Positions 13,879 through 23,276 of a DNA stretch of 40,495 bases are shown here, piece by piece. This stretch comes from Anaerovorax odorimutans DSM 5092 (GTDB taxonomy: Bacteria > Bacillota > Clostridia > Peptostreptococcales > Anaerovoracaceae), in assembly GCF_000426305.1 (NCBI RefSeq), contig NZ_AUFC01000024.1, forward strand, positions 1 through 40,495, read 5' to 3'. A model generated the notes under the pieces. That model was not told the origin of the DNA. It ran no database searches and saw only the letters and a program-made list of their open reading frames with translations. The translations under genes were made by a program, and so were the position numbers. Numbering within the stretch: position 1 is the stretch's first letter; each line of letters starts with the position of its first letter.

Positions 13879-16053
13879 ATGGAAAATAAGGAACAATTTT
13901 TACAGCATCTTCTTTCAATTAATGAAAATATAGATATTATGTTAATTGAAAAAGCATACGAAAAAGCAGCACAAATGCATGAAGGTCAGCTGCGCAAATC
14001 TGGTGAGCCTTATTTAATTCATCCTGTTGAGGTTGCTAAAATTTTAACAGATTTAGGCATGGATGAAAATACTATAGTGGCTGGCTTACTTCATGATGTT
14101 GTAGAAGATACCCCATATACACAAGAAGATTTAATAAACGATTTCGGGGAAGAAGTCGCTTTACTTGTGGATGGCGTTACTAAACTGGGGTCATTGGTAA
14201 TTGAGAGTAAAGAAGAAAGACAAGCGGAAAATTTGCGTAAAATGTTTCTTGCAATGTCAAAGGATATTCGTGTATTAATTATTAAACTTTCAGATCGTCT
14301 TCATAATCTTCGGACAATTAACTACATGAATGAAAACCAAATAAAAGAAAAATGTTTGGAAACTTTGGAAATTTATGCTCCTTTAGCTAGCAGGCTAGGT
14401 ATATATACTATAAAGTTTGAACTTGAAGACATTGCATTAAAGCATTTGGACCCTACAGCTTATTATGATTTAGTAACTCAAGTTAAAATAAAGAAAAACG
14501 AAAGAGAAGAAAATATTAACAGGGTTATTACCGAAATAAAAGAGAGCCTTGAAGATTTAAATATAAACTATGAAATAACAGGTCGTAATAAGCATTTTTA
14601 TAGTATATACAGAAAAATGAAATATCAAAACAAGCAGCTTGAGGAGATATTTGATTTAACTGCGGTGAGAATTATTGTAGACTCAGTCAAGGATTGTTAC
14701 GCCGTTTTAGGTATTGTTCACACTATGTGGAAACCTATCCCAGGCAGATTTAAAGACTATATTGCAATGCCAAAACCAAACAGGTATCAATCTTTACATA
14801 CCACTGTAATCGGAGATAGTGGTGAGCCTTTTGAAATACAAATCAGAACCTATGAAATGCACAAAATTGCAGAATACGGTATTGCTGCTCATTGGAAATA
14901 TAAAGAAGGCATTAAAACTGATAAAGAAGAAAATAAACTAGCTTGGTTAAGACAAACTTTAGAATGGCAAAAAGATTTAAATGATCCTAAAGAATTTATG
15001 GAGACTTTAAAAGTTGATCTTTTTTCCAATCAGGTATTTGTATTTACCCCTAAAGGTGATGTGATAGAGCTTCCAGCAGGATCAACACCTCTTGATTTTG
15101 CTTTTAAAATTCATTCAGTTATAGGTGTAAAGTGTATTGGAGCTAAAGTAAATGGAAAAATGGTTCCTATAGACTATACTCTTAAAAATGGAAATATTGT
15201 AGAGATAGTAACTTCTTCAAATAGTAAGGGACCAAGTATAGATTGGTTAAAAATAGCACAAAGTAGTAATGCAAGAAATAAAATAAGACAATGGCTTAAA
15301 AAAGAAAATAAATCAGATTCTGTTGACAAAGGAAAAGAAATGCTGGAAAAGTATGTCCGCAGAAAAGGTTATGAATCTCAGCAAATTATTAGAAGCCATT
15401 GGCTTAATAAAGTGGCAAAAAATTATAATTTGGCATCTTCTGAGGATTTATATACTTCCATTAGCTCGGGAGGAATTATTCTCAGCAAAGTGGTTTTTAT
15501 GTTACTTGGTTTATATCATGAAGAAAAACAAGCAGAATTAAAACGTAAAGAAAAGAATGAAAAAATTACTGTTAATAAGAAAAAACAGAGACATAAAGAT
15601 GCGGCAGGTGTAAGTGTTAAAGGCGTTGATAACTTACTAATTCGTTTTTCAAAATGCTGTAATCCTGTTCCAGGTGATGACATTATAGGATTTATAACAA
15701 AGGGAAGAGGTATATCTATTCATAGAACAGACTGTATAAACATAATTTCTCTTCCTGATGGAGAAAAAGAACGGTTAGTAGAAGTTGAATGGGATAAGCA
15801 GAAAGAAAATATGTCTTATAATGTAGACATTAATATTTTAGCAGAGGACAGAAAAGGAATGTTTTCAGATATTTCAAGGGTATGTGAAGATATGGATGTT
15901 CATATTGCAGGAGTTAATGCAAAAAGTGCAAAAGATAAAATTGTTAATATAACAATGACTTTAGCTATTTCCAATGTAAGTCAAATGGAGAAAGTGCTTC
16001 GTTCACTTAGAAGTGTTCAGGGCGTTGCAGATGTTTACAGGTCAATTACTTAA
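13879..16053 (+). CDS. relA: Bifunctional (p)ppGpp synthetase/hydrolase RelA/SpoT
   Basis: This enzyme makes and degrades the stringent-response alarmone (p)ppGpp. The 724 residues run: HD hydrolase domain (about 15-190, with HPVEVAKIL and LHDVVEDT), synthetase domain (about 230-345, with RFKDYIAMPKPNRYQSLHTT), TGS domain (about 385-450, VFVFTPKGDVIELPAGSTP) and a C-terminal ACT domain (about 650-724). Both catalytic domains look intact. ATG 13879 is preferred over the in-frame TTG at 13861 because GAAGGAAA sits between them as its ribosome binding site. It lies ten bases past the extended frame limit of secDF and leads a compact run with dtd. Confidence 0.97.
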   Translation: MENKEQFLQHLLSINENIDIMLIEKAYEKAAQMHEGQLRKSGEPYLIHPVEVAKILTDLGMDENTIVAGLLHDVVEDTPYTQEDLINDFGEEVALLVDGVTKLGSLVIESKEERQAENLRKMFLAMSKDIRVLIIKLSDRLHNLRTINYMNENQIKEKCLETLEIYAPLASRLGIYTIKFELEDIALKHLDPTAYYDLVTQVKIKKNEREENINRVITEIKESLEDLNINYEITGRNKHFYSIYRKMKYQNKQLEEIFDLTAVRIIVDSVKDCYAVLGIVHTMWKPIPGRFKDYIAMPKPNRYQSLHTTVIGDSGEPFEIQIRTYEMHKIAEYGIAAHWKYKEGIKTDKEENKLAWLRQTLEWQKDLNDPKEFMETLKVDLFSNQVFVFTPKGDVIELPAGSTPLDFAFKIHSVIGVKCIGAKVNGKMVPIDYTLKNGNIVEIVTSSNSKGPSIDWLKIAQSSNARNKIRQWLKKENKSDSVDKGKEMLEKYVRRKGYESQQIIRSHWLNKVAKNYNLASSEDLYTSISSGGIILSKVVFMLLGLYHEEKQAELKRKEKNEKITVNKKKQRHKDAAGVSVKGVDNLLIRFSKCCNPVPGDDIIGFITKGRGISIHRTDCINIISLPDGEKERLVEVEWDKQKENMSYNVDINILAEDRKGMFSDISRVCEDMDVHIAGVNAKSAKDKIVNITMTLAISNVSQMEKVLRSLRSVQGVADVYRSIT

Positions 16054-16076
16054 ATATAATCTAATAGGAGTTTAAT

Positions 16077-16526
16077 ATGAGAGCAGTTGTACAACGGGTA
16101 ATTAATGCGGATGTAACTGTAGAAGGAAATATAACCGGAGCTATAAAAAAAGGTCTTGTAGTTCTTGTCGGAGTGGAAGAAAATGATGATATCGTAGATG
16201 TTTCTTACATTGTTGATAAAGTAACAGGACTTCGTATTTTTGAAGATGAAAATGAAAAAATGAATTTATCTGTTCAAGATGTAAAAGGAGATATTTTAGC
16301 AGTATCTCAATTTACATTGTTTGGTGATTGCAGGAAAGGAAAAAGACCAAGTTTTATAAAGGCAGCAAAACCGGATAAAGCTAATAAATTATATATAGAA
16401 TTTGTTAATCAATGCAGAAAAAAGAATATTAAAGTAGAAGAAGGAATTTTTCAAGCTGATATGTTAGTAAAAATATATAATGACGGTCCTGTAACAGTAT
16501 TATTGGATAGTAAAAAAACTTTTTAA
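16077..16526 (+). CDS. dtd: D-aminoacyl-tRNA deacylase
   Basis: Dtd frees D-amino acids, and mischarged glycine, from tRNA and keeps them out of protein. The 149-residue length is standard. Both active-site motifs at the dimer interface are visible: SQFTLFG near residue 80 and NDGPVT near residue 138. The AGGAG ribosome binding site is close to the ATG. Its place between relA and a metallo-hydrolase gene is the common Firmicute order. Confidence 0.96.
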   Translation: MRAVVQRVINADVTVEGNITGAIKKGLVVLVGVEENDDIVDVSYIVDKVTGLRIFEDENEKMNLSVQDVKGDILAVSQFTLFGDCRKGKRPSFIKAAKPDKANKLYIEFVNQCRKKNIKVEEGIFQADMLVKIYNDGPVTVLLDSKKTF

Positions 16527-16564
16527 ATATATACAAAAATATTAATAAGGAAAAGAGGGTATAG

Positions 16565-17185
16565 ATGATATTAAAAAATTTTATGAGTGGTCCATTGTCT
16601 GTAAATTGTTATATTGTTGCAGATGAAGAAACGAAAAAAGGATTTATGGTTGACCCGGGCGGATATAATCAACTTATGGTAAATTTTATTAAAGAAAATC
16701 AAATTGAACTTGAATATATTATACTTACTCATGGACATGGTGATCATATTGGAGGCGTTACGGCTTATTTAGATGAGCATCCTCATTGTAAGTTAGTTGC
16801 ATGTAAACATGAAGCTGAATTGTTAAGGAATCCAAACATGAATTTTTCTGCAGAAACATGTGGAGTTCCAATTACACTTAATCCTAATATATTAGTTGAT
16901 GATGGAGACAAGCTTAGCGTTGGAAAAATGGAATTAACATTTTATCATACTCCTGGACATACAAAGGGTGGTATGTGCATTTTAGTAGATAATTATTTAT
17001 TTAGTGGGGATACTTTATTTGCACAATCTATTGGAAGAACTGATCTATATGGTGGATCCTATAAGGAAATTAAGGATTCTATTAGAAATAAATTATTTGT
17101 TTTGCCTGATGATACACAAGTTTATCCAGGTCATATGGAGCCTACAACAATAGGTTTTGAAAAGAGGAATAATCCATTTGTATAG
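16565..17185 (+). CDS. MBL-fold metallo-hydrolase (glyoxalase II-like)
   Basis: The protein has 206 residues with the binuclear zinc motif HGHGDH (H56, H58, D60, H61), HTPGHT near residue 130, SGDTLF near residue 148 and a final PGHMEPTT. This is the short glyoxalase II-like branch that regularly accompanies dtd, hemZ and hisS in Firmicutes. The substrate is not known; hydroxyacylglutathione seems doubtful in a clostridium. The gene overlaps hemZ by eight bases, suggesting translational coupling. Confidence 0.92.
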   Translation: MILKNFMSGPLSVNCYIVADEETKKGFMVDPGGYNQLMVNFIKENQIELEYIILTHGHGDHIGGVTAYLDEHPHCKLVACKHEAELLRNPNMNFSAETCGVPITLNPNILVDDGDKLSVGKMELTFYHTPGHTKGGMCILVDNYLFSGDTLFAQSIGRTDLYGGSYKEIKDSIRNKLFVLPDDTQVYPGHMEPTTIGFEKRNNPFV

Positions 17186-18608
17186 AATTGAATTAAATTA
17201 TGTAAAAAATATACATGAATTTGAAGAACTGATAAAGGTTTTTTTAAGACCTTCAGATTATGTTCTTATTAATAATGGAACTATTATTGACAATTTAAAA
17301 ACCCTTGCAAATTTGGATATTACAGATAATGATAAATCTTATATTAATATAACTGTACCTGATGATTTGGCGTTAAATTTTAATAAGCCAGAGGGCAGAA
17401 ATGTTATAAAACAGTTCATCTTTGATTCTTTGAGTCTTCACACAGGATTAAAACCGGATTGGGGTATTCATACGGGAGTAAGACCTGTAAAATTAGCTTC
17501 TGAGTTAAGTGTACGAGAGGGAAGTGAAGAAAAAGCTAAGCAAATATTATTAGAATATTATAGAATGAGTCAAGAAAAAGTAGACTTGATTATGCACATT
17601 AATAATATTCAAAAATGCATTCTTGGTAGAAGTAATACTAATGCAGTAGGATTGTATATTGGTATTCCTTTTTGCCCAACAAGATGTGTATACTGTTCAT
17701 TTACATCAAATCAAGCATCGGAAAATCAAATTAATTCATATTTAGAAGCGTTACATTATGAAATATCTTTTGTAGGTAAAAGAATGCAAAGTAGGGGTTT
17801 ATATCCTGAAAGTGTTTATATAGGAGGCGGAACTCCAACTACTCTTTCAAAAGAACAATTAGATAAGTTATTAATGCACGTAAAAGAAAATATTGATTTG
17901 AGTAAAACTAAAGAAATTACAGTTGAGGCAGGAAGACCGGATACGATTACAAGGGAAAAATTAGAAATAATAAAAAAACACGAAATTTCTAGAATTAGTA
18001 TCAACCCTCAGTCTATGAAAGCAAAAACTCTTGAACTTATTGGACGTTCTCATTGTCCAGAAGATATTATTGAAGCTTTTAAAGTGGCAAGAGAAGTTGG
18101 TATAAAAATTATTAATGCTGATATTATTGCGGGGTTGCCTGAAGAAGATGTTGATGATTTTAAAAATACATTAAGATCTGTTTTGGAACTTAAACCTGAG
18201 AACATAACTGTTCATACATTAGCATTAAAGAGAGCTTCAAGATTAAAATTGATTGATAGTGACTATAATTATAAACAAAGCCAAATTGTAAGAGAAATGT
18301 TAGAGCAGAGTAGAATGATGCTTTCTGAGTCCGGTTTTGAGCCGTACTACCTATATAGGCAAAAACAAATGACGGGAAATTTTGAAAATATTGGATATGC
18401 GAAACCTCATGCAGAAAATATATATAATATACGCATTATGGAAGAAATGCAGACAATTATTGCGTTAGGGGCAGGAGGTATTACAAAAGTATATTATCAG
18501 GAAGAAAATAGATTAGAGCGTGTTCCCAATGTTTCTAATTATGAAATATATGTAGAAAGAATTGATGAAATGTTAGAGCGAAAAGAGAAAGGTCTTTTTA
18601 ATACATAG
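17178..18608 (+). CDS. hemZ: Radical SAM coproporphyrinogen III oxidase-like HemZ
   Basis: HemZ proteins are oxygen-independent coproporphyrinogen oxidase-like radical SAM enzymes. The cluster motif C166-x3-C170-x2-C173 (PFCPTRCVYCSF) is followed by GGGTPT, and an N-terminal extension of about 150 residues is typical of HemZ rather than HemN/HemW. I use TTG 17178: AAAGAGGA lies nine bases upstream and the product then begins YRIELN, aligning with the family start. The longer frame from TTG 17157 has no ribosome binding site. The gene has 476 residues and overlaps the MBL stop. Whether a haem pathway exists in this organism cannot be seen here. Confidence 0.92.
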   Translation: MYRIELNYVKNIHEFEELIKVFLRPSDYVLINNGTIIDNLKTLANLDITDNDKSYINITVPDDLALNFNKPEGRNVIKQFIFDSLSLHTGLKPDWGIHTGVRPVKLASELSVREGSEEKAKQILLEYYRMSQEKVDLIMHINNIQKCILGRSNTNAVGLYIGIPFCPTRCVYCSFTSNQASENQINSYLEALHYEISFVGKRMQSRGLYPESVYIGGGTPTTLSKEQLDKLLMHVKENIDLSKTKEITVEAGRPDTITREKLEIIKKHEISRISINPQSMKAKTLELIGRSHCPEDIIEAFKVAREVGIKIINADIIAGLPEEDVDDFKNTLRSVLELKPENITVHTLALKRASRLKLIDSDYNYKQSQIVREMLEQSRMMLSESGFEPYYLYRQKQMTGNFENIGYAKPHAENIYNIRIMEEMQTIIALGAGGITKVYYQEENRLERVPNVSNYEIYVERIDEMLERKEKGLFNT

Positions 18609-18667
18609 ATAGATGTTAAAAAGGATTTGTTATATAAATAAGCTTTCTCAGTTTTAGGAGGAATATA

Positions 18668-19921
18668 ATGTTAACAAATGCACCGAAAGGAACAAAAGAC
18701 ATATTACCAAGCCAGATTTATAAATGGCATTATGTGGAAGATATGTTTAAAAAAATATGCGAAAAATACGGCTTTAAAGAATTAAGAACACCTGTCTTTG
18801 AACATACAGAGCTTTTCGCAAGAGGAGTGGGAGATACTACTGATATTGTTGAAAAACAAATGTATACATTTGATGATTATGCTGGGAGGAGTTTGACACT
18901 AAAGCCTGAAGGGACATCACCAGTAGTACGGTCTTTTGTTGAGCATAAGCTATATGCTGATGTTCAGCCATCTAAATATTTTTATATTATTCCATGTTTT
19001 AGATATGAAAAGCCTCAGTCAGGCAGATTAAGAGAGTTTCACCAATTAGGTATAGAAATATTTGGCACAGATAATACTATGGCAGATGCTGAAGTAATTG
19101 GAGCTGCGTCTGATTTTCTTGAAAGTTTAGGAATAGAAGGTTTAGAATTAAGAATCAATAGTATAGGATGTCCAAAATGCAGAGAAAATTACAGAAACGC
19201 TTTAAGAGAGTTTTTAAAAGAAAAGTATGAATCACTTTGTGATACATGCAAAGGAAGATATGATAGGAATCCAATGCGTATATTAGATTGCAAATCTTCA
19301 GTTTGTCAGGATTTAATAAAGGGTGCTCCAGTAATGCTTGATTATCTATGTGAGGAATGTCAAGCTGCTTTTTCTGATGTAAAGAAAAATTTAGATTCAA
19401 TGAGTATATCCTATATTGTTGATGCAGGAATCGTAAGAGGGCTAGACTATTATACTAAAACAGCTTTTGAATTTGTATCAAACAAAATAGGCGCTCAGGG
19501 AACGGTATGCGGCGGAGGCAGATATGATCATCTGATAGAACAAATTGGAGGTCCTCCAATTCCGGGTGTAGGATTTGGACTTGGAATTGAAAGACTGCTT
19601 CTTGTGTTGGAAAGTTCAGGTATTGAAATACCAAAACCTGATGGAGTAGATGTCTTTGTAGCTGTTATGGGTGAAAAAGCAAAATTCTTTGGATTAAAGT
19701 TAATGCGAGATCTTCGTAAATCCGGATTTAAAGCTGAAATGGATATTATGGGAAGAAATATCAAGGGTCAGTTTAAATATGCAGATAGATTAAATGCAAA
19801 ATATACATTGGTAATAGGTGACAACGAACTTAATGAAGGCGTAGTTTCAATAAAAACAATGGCAACTTCAGAGCAAAAGCAAGTGGCATTAGATAAAATT
19901 ATAGAAGAAATAACGAAATAA
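18668..19921 (+). CDS. hisS: Histidyl-tRNA synthetase
   Basis: HisS charges tRNA-His. The 417 residues show class II features: KGTKDILP at the N-terminus, motif 2 with FRYEKPQSGRLREFHQ, the histidine-A signature GLDYYTKTAFEF and motif 3 GFGLGIERLLL, then the anticodon-binding domain. The insert contains cysteine pairs (CPKC, CDTC, CEEC) that may bind a metal. The ribosome binding site AGGAGG is seven bases upstream. No T-box leader is present in the 59-base gap after hemZ. aspS follows 35 bases later. Confidence 0.97.
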   Translation: MLTNAPKGTKDILPSQIYKWHYVEDMFKKICEKYGFKELRTPVFEHTELFARGVGDTTDIVEKQMYTFDDYAGRSLTLKPEGTSPVVRSFVEHKLYADVQPSKYFYIIPCFRYEKPQSGRLREFHQLGIEIFGTDNTMADAEVIGAASDFLESLGIEGLELRINSIGCPKCRENYRNALREFLKEKYESLCDTCKGRYDRNPMRILDCKSSVCQDLIKGAPVMLDYLCEECQAAFSDVKKNLDSMSISYIVDAGIVRGLDYYTKTAFEFVSNKIGAQGTVCGGGRYDHLIEQIGGPPIPGVGFGLGIERLLLVLESSGIEIPKPDGVDVFVAVMGEKAKFFGLKLMRDLRKSGFKAEMDIMGRNIKGQFKYADRLNAKYTLVIGDNELNEGVVSIKTMATSEQKQVALDKIIEEITK

Positions 19922-19956
19922 ATTTGTTATATAAAAAGAGGAGAAGGATAATTAGT

Positions 19957-21741
19957 ATGAGTAGTATTTTTAAAAGAACCCATATGTGCGGAGTATTAAA
20001 TTCAGGAAATATTGAAGATAGAGTAGTGCTAAATGGCTGGATTCAAAAAAGAAGAAATTTGGGTGGCTTAATTTTTTGTGATTTAAGAGATAAAACGGGA
20101 ATTGTACAAATTGTTTTTAATGATAACATTCCACAGGAACTTTTTCAAAAAGCTGACAAACTGAGAAATGAGTATGTTGTAGGTGTTAAAGGTGTAGTAA
20201 AAGAGAGAGAATCAAAAAATAAAGATTTACAGACAGGAGATATAGAAGTCTTTGCAGATGATCTTGTAATATATTCTGAAGCAGAAACACCTCCAATTTA
20301 TATCAAAGATGATGATGAGGTTTCAGATAATCTTAGATTAAAGTATAGATACTTGGATCTTCGTAAACATAAAATGCAGCAAAATTTAACTTTTAGACAT
20401 AAAATTACAAAAGCAGCAAGAGATTTTTTTGACAGTGAAGGATTTACTGAAGTAGAGACACCTATTTTAGTTAATTCTACACCGGAAGGTGCAAGAGATT
20501 ATCTTGTACCAAGCAGAGTAAATCAGGGGAAATTTTATGCATTGCCTCAATCTCCTCAGACATTTAAACAACTTCTTATGGTTGGCGGAACAGATAAATA
20601 TTTTCAGATTGCTAAATGTTTCAGGGACGAAGATTTAAGAGCAGACAGACAGCCTGAATTTACTCAAATAGATCTTGAAATGTCATTTGTAGATGTTGAT
20701 GATGTTATAGAAGTACAGGAAAAATTCTTGCAAAAGCTTTTTAAAGATATTATGAATGTAGATATTTCAATACCATTTCCTAGATATTCTTATGATGAAG
20801 CCATGGAACGTTTTGGCAGTGATAAACCTGATACAAGATTTGGATTTGAACTTAAAAAATTAAATGGTGTTGTTAAAGATTGTGAGTTCCAGGTATTTAC
20901 GAAAGCTTTAGATGCCGGTGGTGATGTGAGAGGTATCAATATTGAAGGCGGAGCAGATAAATTTAGCAGGAAAGAAATAGATAAGCTACAAGCTGAGATT
21001 AAACATTATGGTGCTAAGGGTATGGCTTGGATTAAAATAGGTGAAAAGGAAACAACTTCTTCTATTAATAAATTCTTTACACCAGAGAAAATGAAGGAAA
21101 TAACTGATGTCTTTAACGGTAAGAAAGGCGATTTAATTTTAATTGTTGCTGATAAAGGGAAAGTTGTCTTTGATAGTTTGGGGTTTTTGAGAAGAGAAAT
21201 AGCAGGAAGACTTGGAATACTTGATGATAGCCAGTATAATTTATTATGGGTTGTGGATTTTCCTCTTTATGAATATGATGATGAAGATGAAAGATTTTAT
21301 GCAATGCACCATCCGTTTACTTCTCCTCGTTTAGAAGATGTACCTCTACTTGATACTGATCCTGCAAAAGTAAAGGCAAAAGCATATGATATAGTATTAA
21401 ATGGTGTTGAACTTGGTGGTGGAAGCATAAGAATTCACGATAAGGATCTTCAAAAGAAAATGTTTGAAGTACTTGGTATTTCTGAAGAAGAAGCAAATAT
21501 TAAATTTGGATTTTTACTTGAAGCTTTTAGATATGGTACACCTCCTCATGGTGGCTTAGCTTATGGATTAGATCGTCTAGTGATGTTATTGTCTTGGCAG
21601 CACAGTATTAGAGAAGTTATTGCTTTCCCTAAAAATCAGAATGCTGTTTGTATGGTTAGTGAGGCACCAACTGTTGTTGCAAAGGAACAACTTAATGAGC
21701 TTGGAATTCAATTAAAAAATGAAAATTTAACAGATATATAA
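19957..21741 (+). CDS. aspS: Aspartyl-tRNA synthetase
   Basis: AspS charges tRNA-Asp. The 594 residues include the N-terminal OB-fold anticodon domain (NGWIQKRRNLGGLIF), the class II core with FRDEDLRADRQPEFTQID (motif 2), the bacterial GAD insertion domain (about 280-420) and motif 3 GLAYGLDRLVML. ATG 19957 is chosen over a TTG at 19924 because AGGAGAAGGA lies between them. Whether it also charges tRNA-Asn cannot be settled here. The gene is tightly placed between hisS and nadD. Confidence 0.96.
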   Translation: MSSIFKRTHMCGVLNSGNIEDRVVLNGWIQKRRNLGGLIFCDLRDKTGIVQIVFNDNIPQELFQKADKLRNEYVVGVKGVVKERESKNKDLQTGDIEVFADDLVIYSEAETPPIYIKDDDEVSDNLRLKYRYLDLRKHKMQQNLTFRHKITKAARDFFDSEGFTEVETPILVNSTPEGARDYLVPSRVNQGKFYALPQSPQTFKQLLMVGGTDKYFQIAKCFRDEDLRADRQPEFTQIDLEMSFVDVDDVIEVQEKFLQKLFKDIMNVDISIPFPRYSYDEAMERFGSDKPDTRFGFELKKLNGVVKDCEFQVFTKALDAGGDVRGINIEGGADKFSRKEIDKLQAEIKHYGAKGMAWIKIGEKETTSSINKFFTPEKMKEITDVFNGKKGDLILIVADKGKVVFDSLGFLRREIAGRLGILDDSQYNLLWVVDFPLYEYDDEDERFYAMHHPFTSPRLEDVPLLDTDPAKVKAKAYDIVLNGVELGGGSIRIHDKDLQKKMFEVLGISEEEANIKFGFLLEAFRYGTPPHGGLAYGLDRLVMLLSWQHSIREVIAFPKNQNAVCMVSEAPTVVAKEQLNELGIQLKNENLTDI

Positions 21742-21753
21742 AAAGGAAATTGT

Positions 21754-22359
21754 ATGAAAAAAATCGGAATTTTAGGTGGAACATTTGATCCCATTCATTG
21801 GGGCCATCTTGTCTTAGCAGAGCATGCCAAAGAAGAAGCAGGATTGGATCAGGTAATTTTTATGCCTGCTATGATACAGCCATTTAAAATTAATAAAAAA
21901 GTTACTTCATCTCGTGATAGATATGAAATGATTCGAAGAGCAATAAAAGGAAATAACAGCTTTAAAGTTTCTTCAAAAGAGCTTGATTCTCCTAATATCT
22001 CATATACTATAAATACATTGAGATCATGCAGGGATGACTTTGGAATTTCAAGTGAAATATTTTTTATAATGGGTACGGATACATTTTTAGACATTGAAAA
22101 ATGGTATAAATCTAAAGAACTTTTGACAGAATTTTCTTTTATTGTAGGTTATCGTCCGGGTTATAAAGAAGATGAATTATTAAATTGTATTGAACATATA
22201 AGGGAAAAATATAATACTAATATAATACAATTAAATAATAGGAGAATTGAAATTTCATCCACTGATATTAAGGAAAGAGTCAAAAACAGAAAGAGCATAC
22301 GATATTTAGTTTCAAAAGAAGTTGAGGAGTATATTAATGATTCCAAGTTGTATTTATGA
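21754..22359 (+). CDS. nadD: Nicotinate-nucleotide adenylyltransferase NadD
   Basis: NadD converts nicotinate mononucleotide and ATP to deamido-NAD. The 201-residue protein has the nucleotidyltransferase signature GGTFDPIHWGHL at the N-terminus and the C-terminal ISSTDIKER motif. It follows aspS by 12 bases and overlaps yqeK by 23 bases, the usual nadD-yqeK coupling. Confidence 0.96.
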   Translation: MKKIGILGGTFDPIHWGHLVLAEHAKEEAGLDQVIFMPAMIQPFKINKKVTSSRDRYEMIRRAIKGNNSFKVSSKELDSPNISYTINTLRSCRDDFGISSEIFFIMGTDTFLDIEKWYKSKELLTEFSFIVGYRPGYKEDELLNCIEHIREKYNTNIIQLNNRRIEISSTDIKERVKNRKSIRYLVSKEVEEYINDSKLYL

Positions 22360-22909
22360 TTATATAGAAAATAATATGTCAGAAAAACGCAGGATTCATA
22401 CTTTTGCTGTGGCAGAGGAAGCTAAAAAACTTGCAAAGCTTTATGGAGAAGATGTTTATAAAGCAGAATTAGCAGCTTTAGTTCATGATTTTTATCGTGG
22501 AATTAATGAAGATGTTTTAAATGCATATGTAAGTGAATTTAATTTAGATTCATATTATTTGGGAAATGCGAATTTAGCACATGGGAAGATAGCAGCAAAT
22601 ATTATAAAACGTGATTATAATATTGAAGACCAGGATATTATAAATGCAGTTAGCTATCATACAACAGGAAGAGACGGAATGTCTACATTAGAAAAAATCA
22701 TTTATATTGCTGACGCTATTGAACCAAATCGATCATATCCTGGTATAGAAGAACTTAGGGAATTAGCTTATATTGATTTAGATAAGGCTTGTTTAATGTC
22801 ATTAAAACATGTTGCTGATTATGTTCAAAGTCAAGAATTATATTTAGATTTGGATACAGTTAGAGCTATTGATTTTATAAAAAAAGAATTACAAGAAAGG
22901 GGAAAATGA
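22337..22909 (+). CDS. yqeK: HD-domain bis(5'-nucleosyl)-tetraphosphatase YqeK
   Basis: YqeK-type HD proteins cleave Ap4A symmetrically into two ADP. The 190-residue product has the expected metal-binding pattern: RRIHTFAVAEEA, AALVHDF, the HTTGR histidine and a later IYIADAIEPNR. ATG 22337 is chosen because GAGGAG sits just upstream inside nadD; the longer frame starts within that ribosome binding site. It overlaps the end of nadD and is three bases from rsfS. Confidence 0.93.
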   Translation: MIPSCIYDYIENNMSEKRRIHTFAVAEEAKKLAKLYGEDVYKAELAALVHDFYRGINEDVLNAYVSEFNLDSYYLGNANLAHGKIAANIIKRDYNIEDQDIINAVSYHTTGRDGMSTLEKIIYIADAIEPNRSYPGIEELRELAYIDLDKACLMSLKHVADYVQSQELYLDLDTVRAIDFIKKELQERGK

Positions 22910-22912
22910 TAA

Positions 22913-23257
22913 ATGATAAATAAAGATATCGCTTTAAAAGCAGCAGCAGTGCTTACAGAAAAAAAAGCAATTGATATTGTTGTAATTGATATAACAAAGC
23001 AGTCTTCCTTTGCAGATTATTTTGTAATTGCATCAGGTAGTTCTGAAAGGCAGATTGGAACCTTAAAAGAAGAAGTAGAAGAACAACTTGCAAAAGAAGG
23101 TATTTTTATAAAAAGTATTGAAGGTCAAAAGAATTCGGGATGGATTTTAATGGATTTTGGTGATGTGATTGTTAATATCTTTTCTGCAGAGCAACGTGAC
23201 AGATATAATATTGAAAAAATATGGAGCGACTGTGAGTTCATTGATTTAGGAGTTTAA
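22913..23257 (+). CDS. rsfS: Ribosomal silencing factor RsfS
   Basis: RsfS binds ribosomal protein uL14 on the large subunit and blocks subunit joining when nutrients are scarce. The 114-residue protein shows the family core: SFADYFVIASGSSERQI and GWILMDFGDVIVNIF. The ribosome binding site AAGGGG lies at the end of yqeK. The trio nadD-yqeK-rsfS is a standard Firmicute cluster. Confidence 0.96.
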   Translation: MINKDIALKAAAVLTEKKAIDIVVIDITKQSSFADYFVIASGSSERQIGTLKEEVEEQLAKEGIFIKSIEGQKNSGWILMDFGDVIVNIFSAEQRDRYNIEKIWSDCEFIDLGV

Positions 23258-23276
23258 GTAGAATTGGAGGTAGAAG

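Noticed and set aside
18609-18667. T-box leaders before hisS, aspS or leuS
   Set aside because: The gaps are too short and show no T-box sequence or terminator hairpin.
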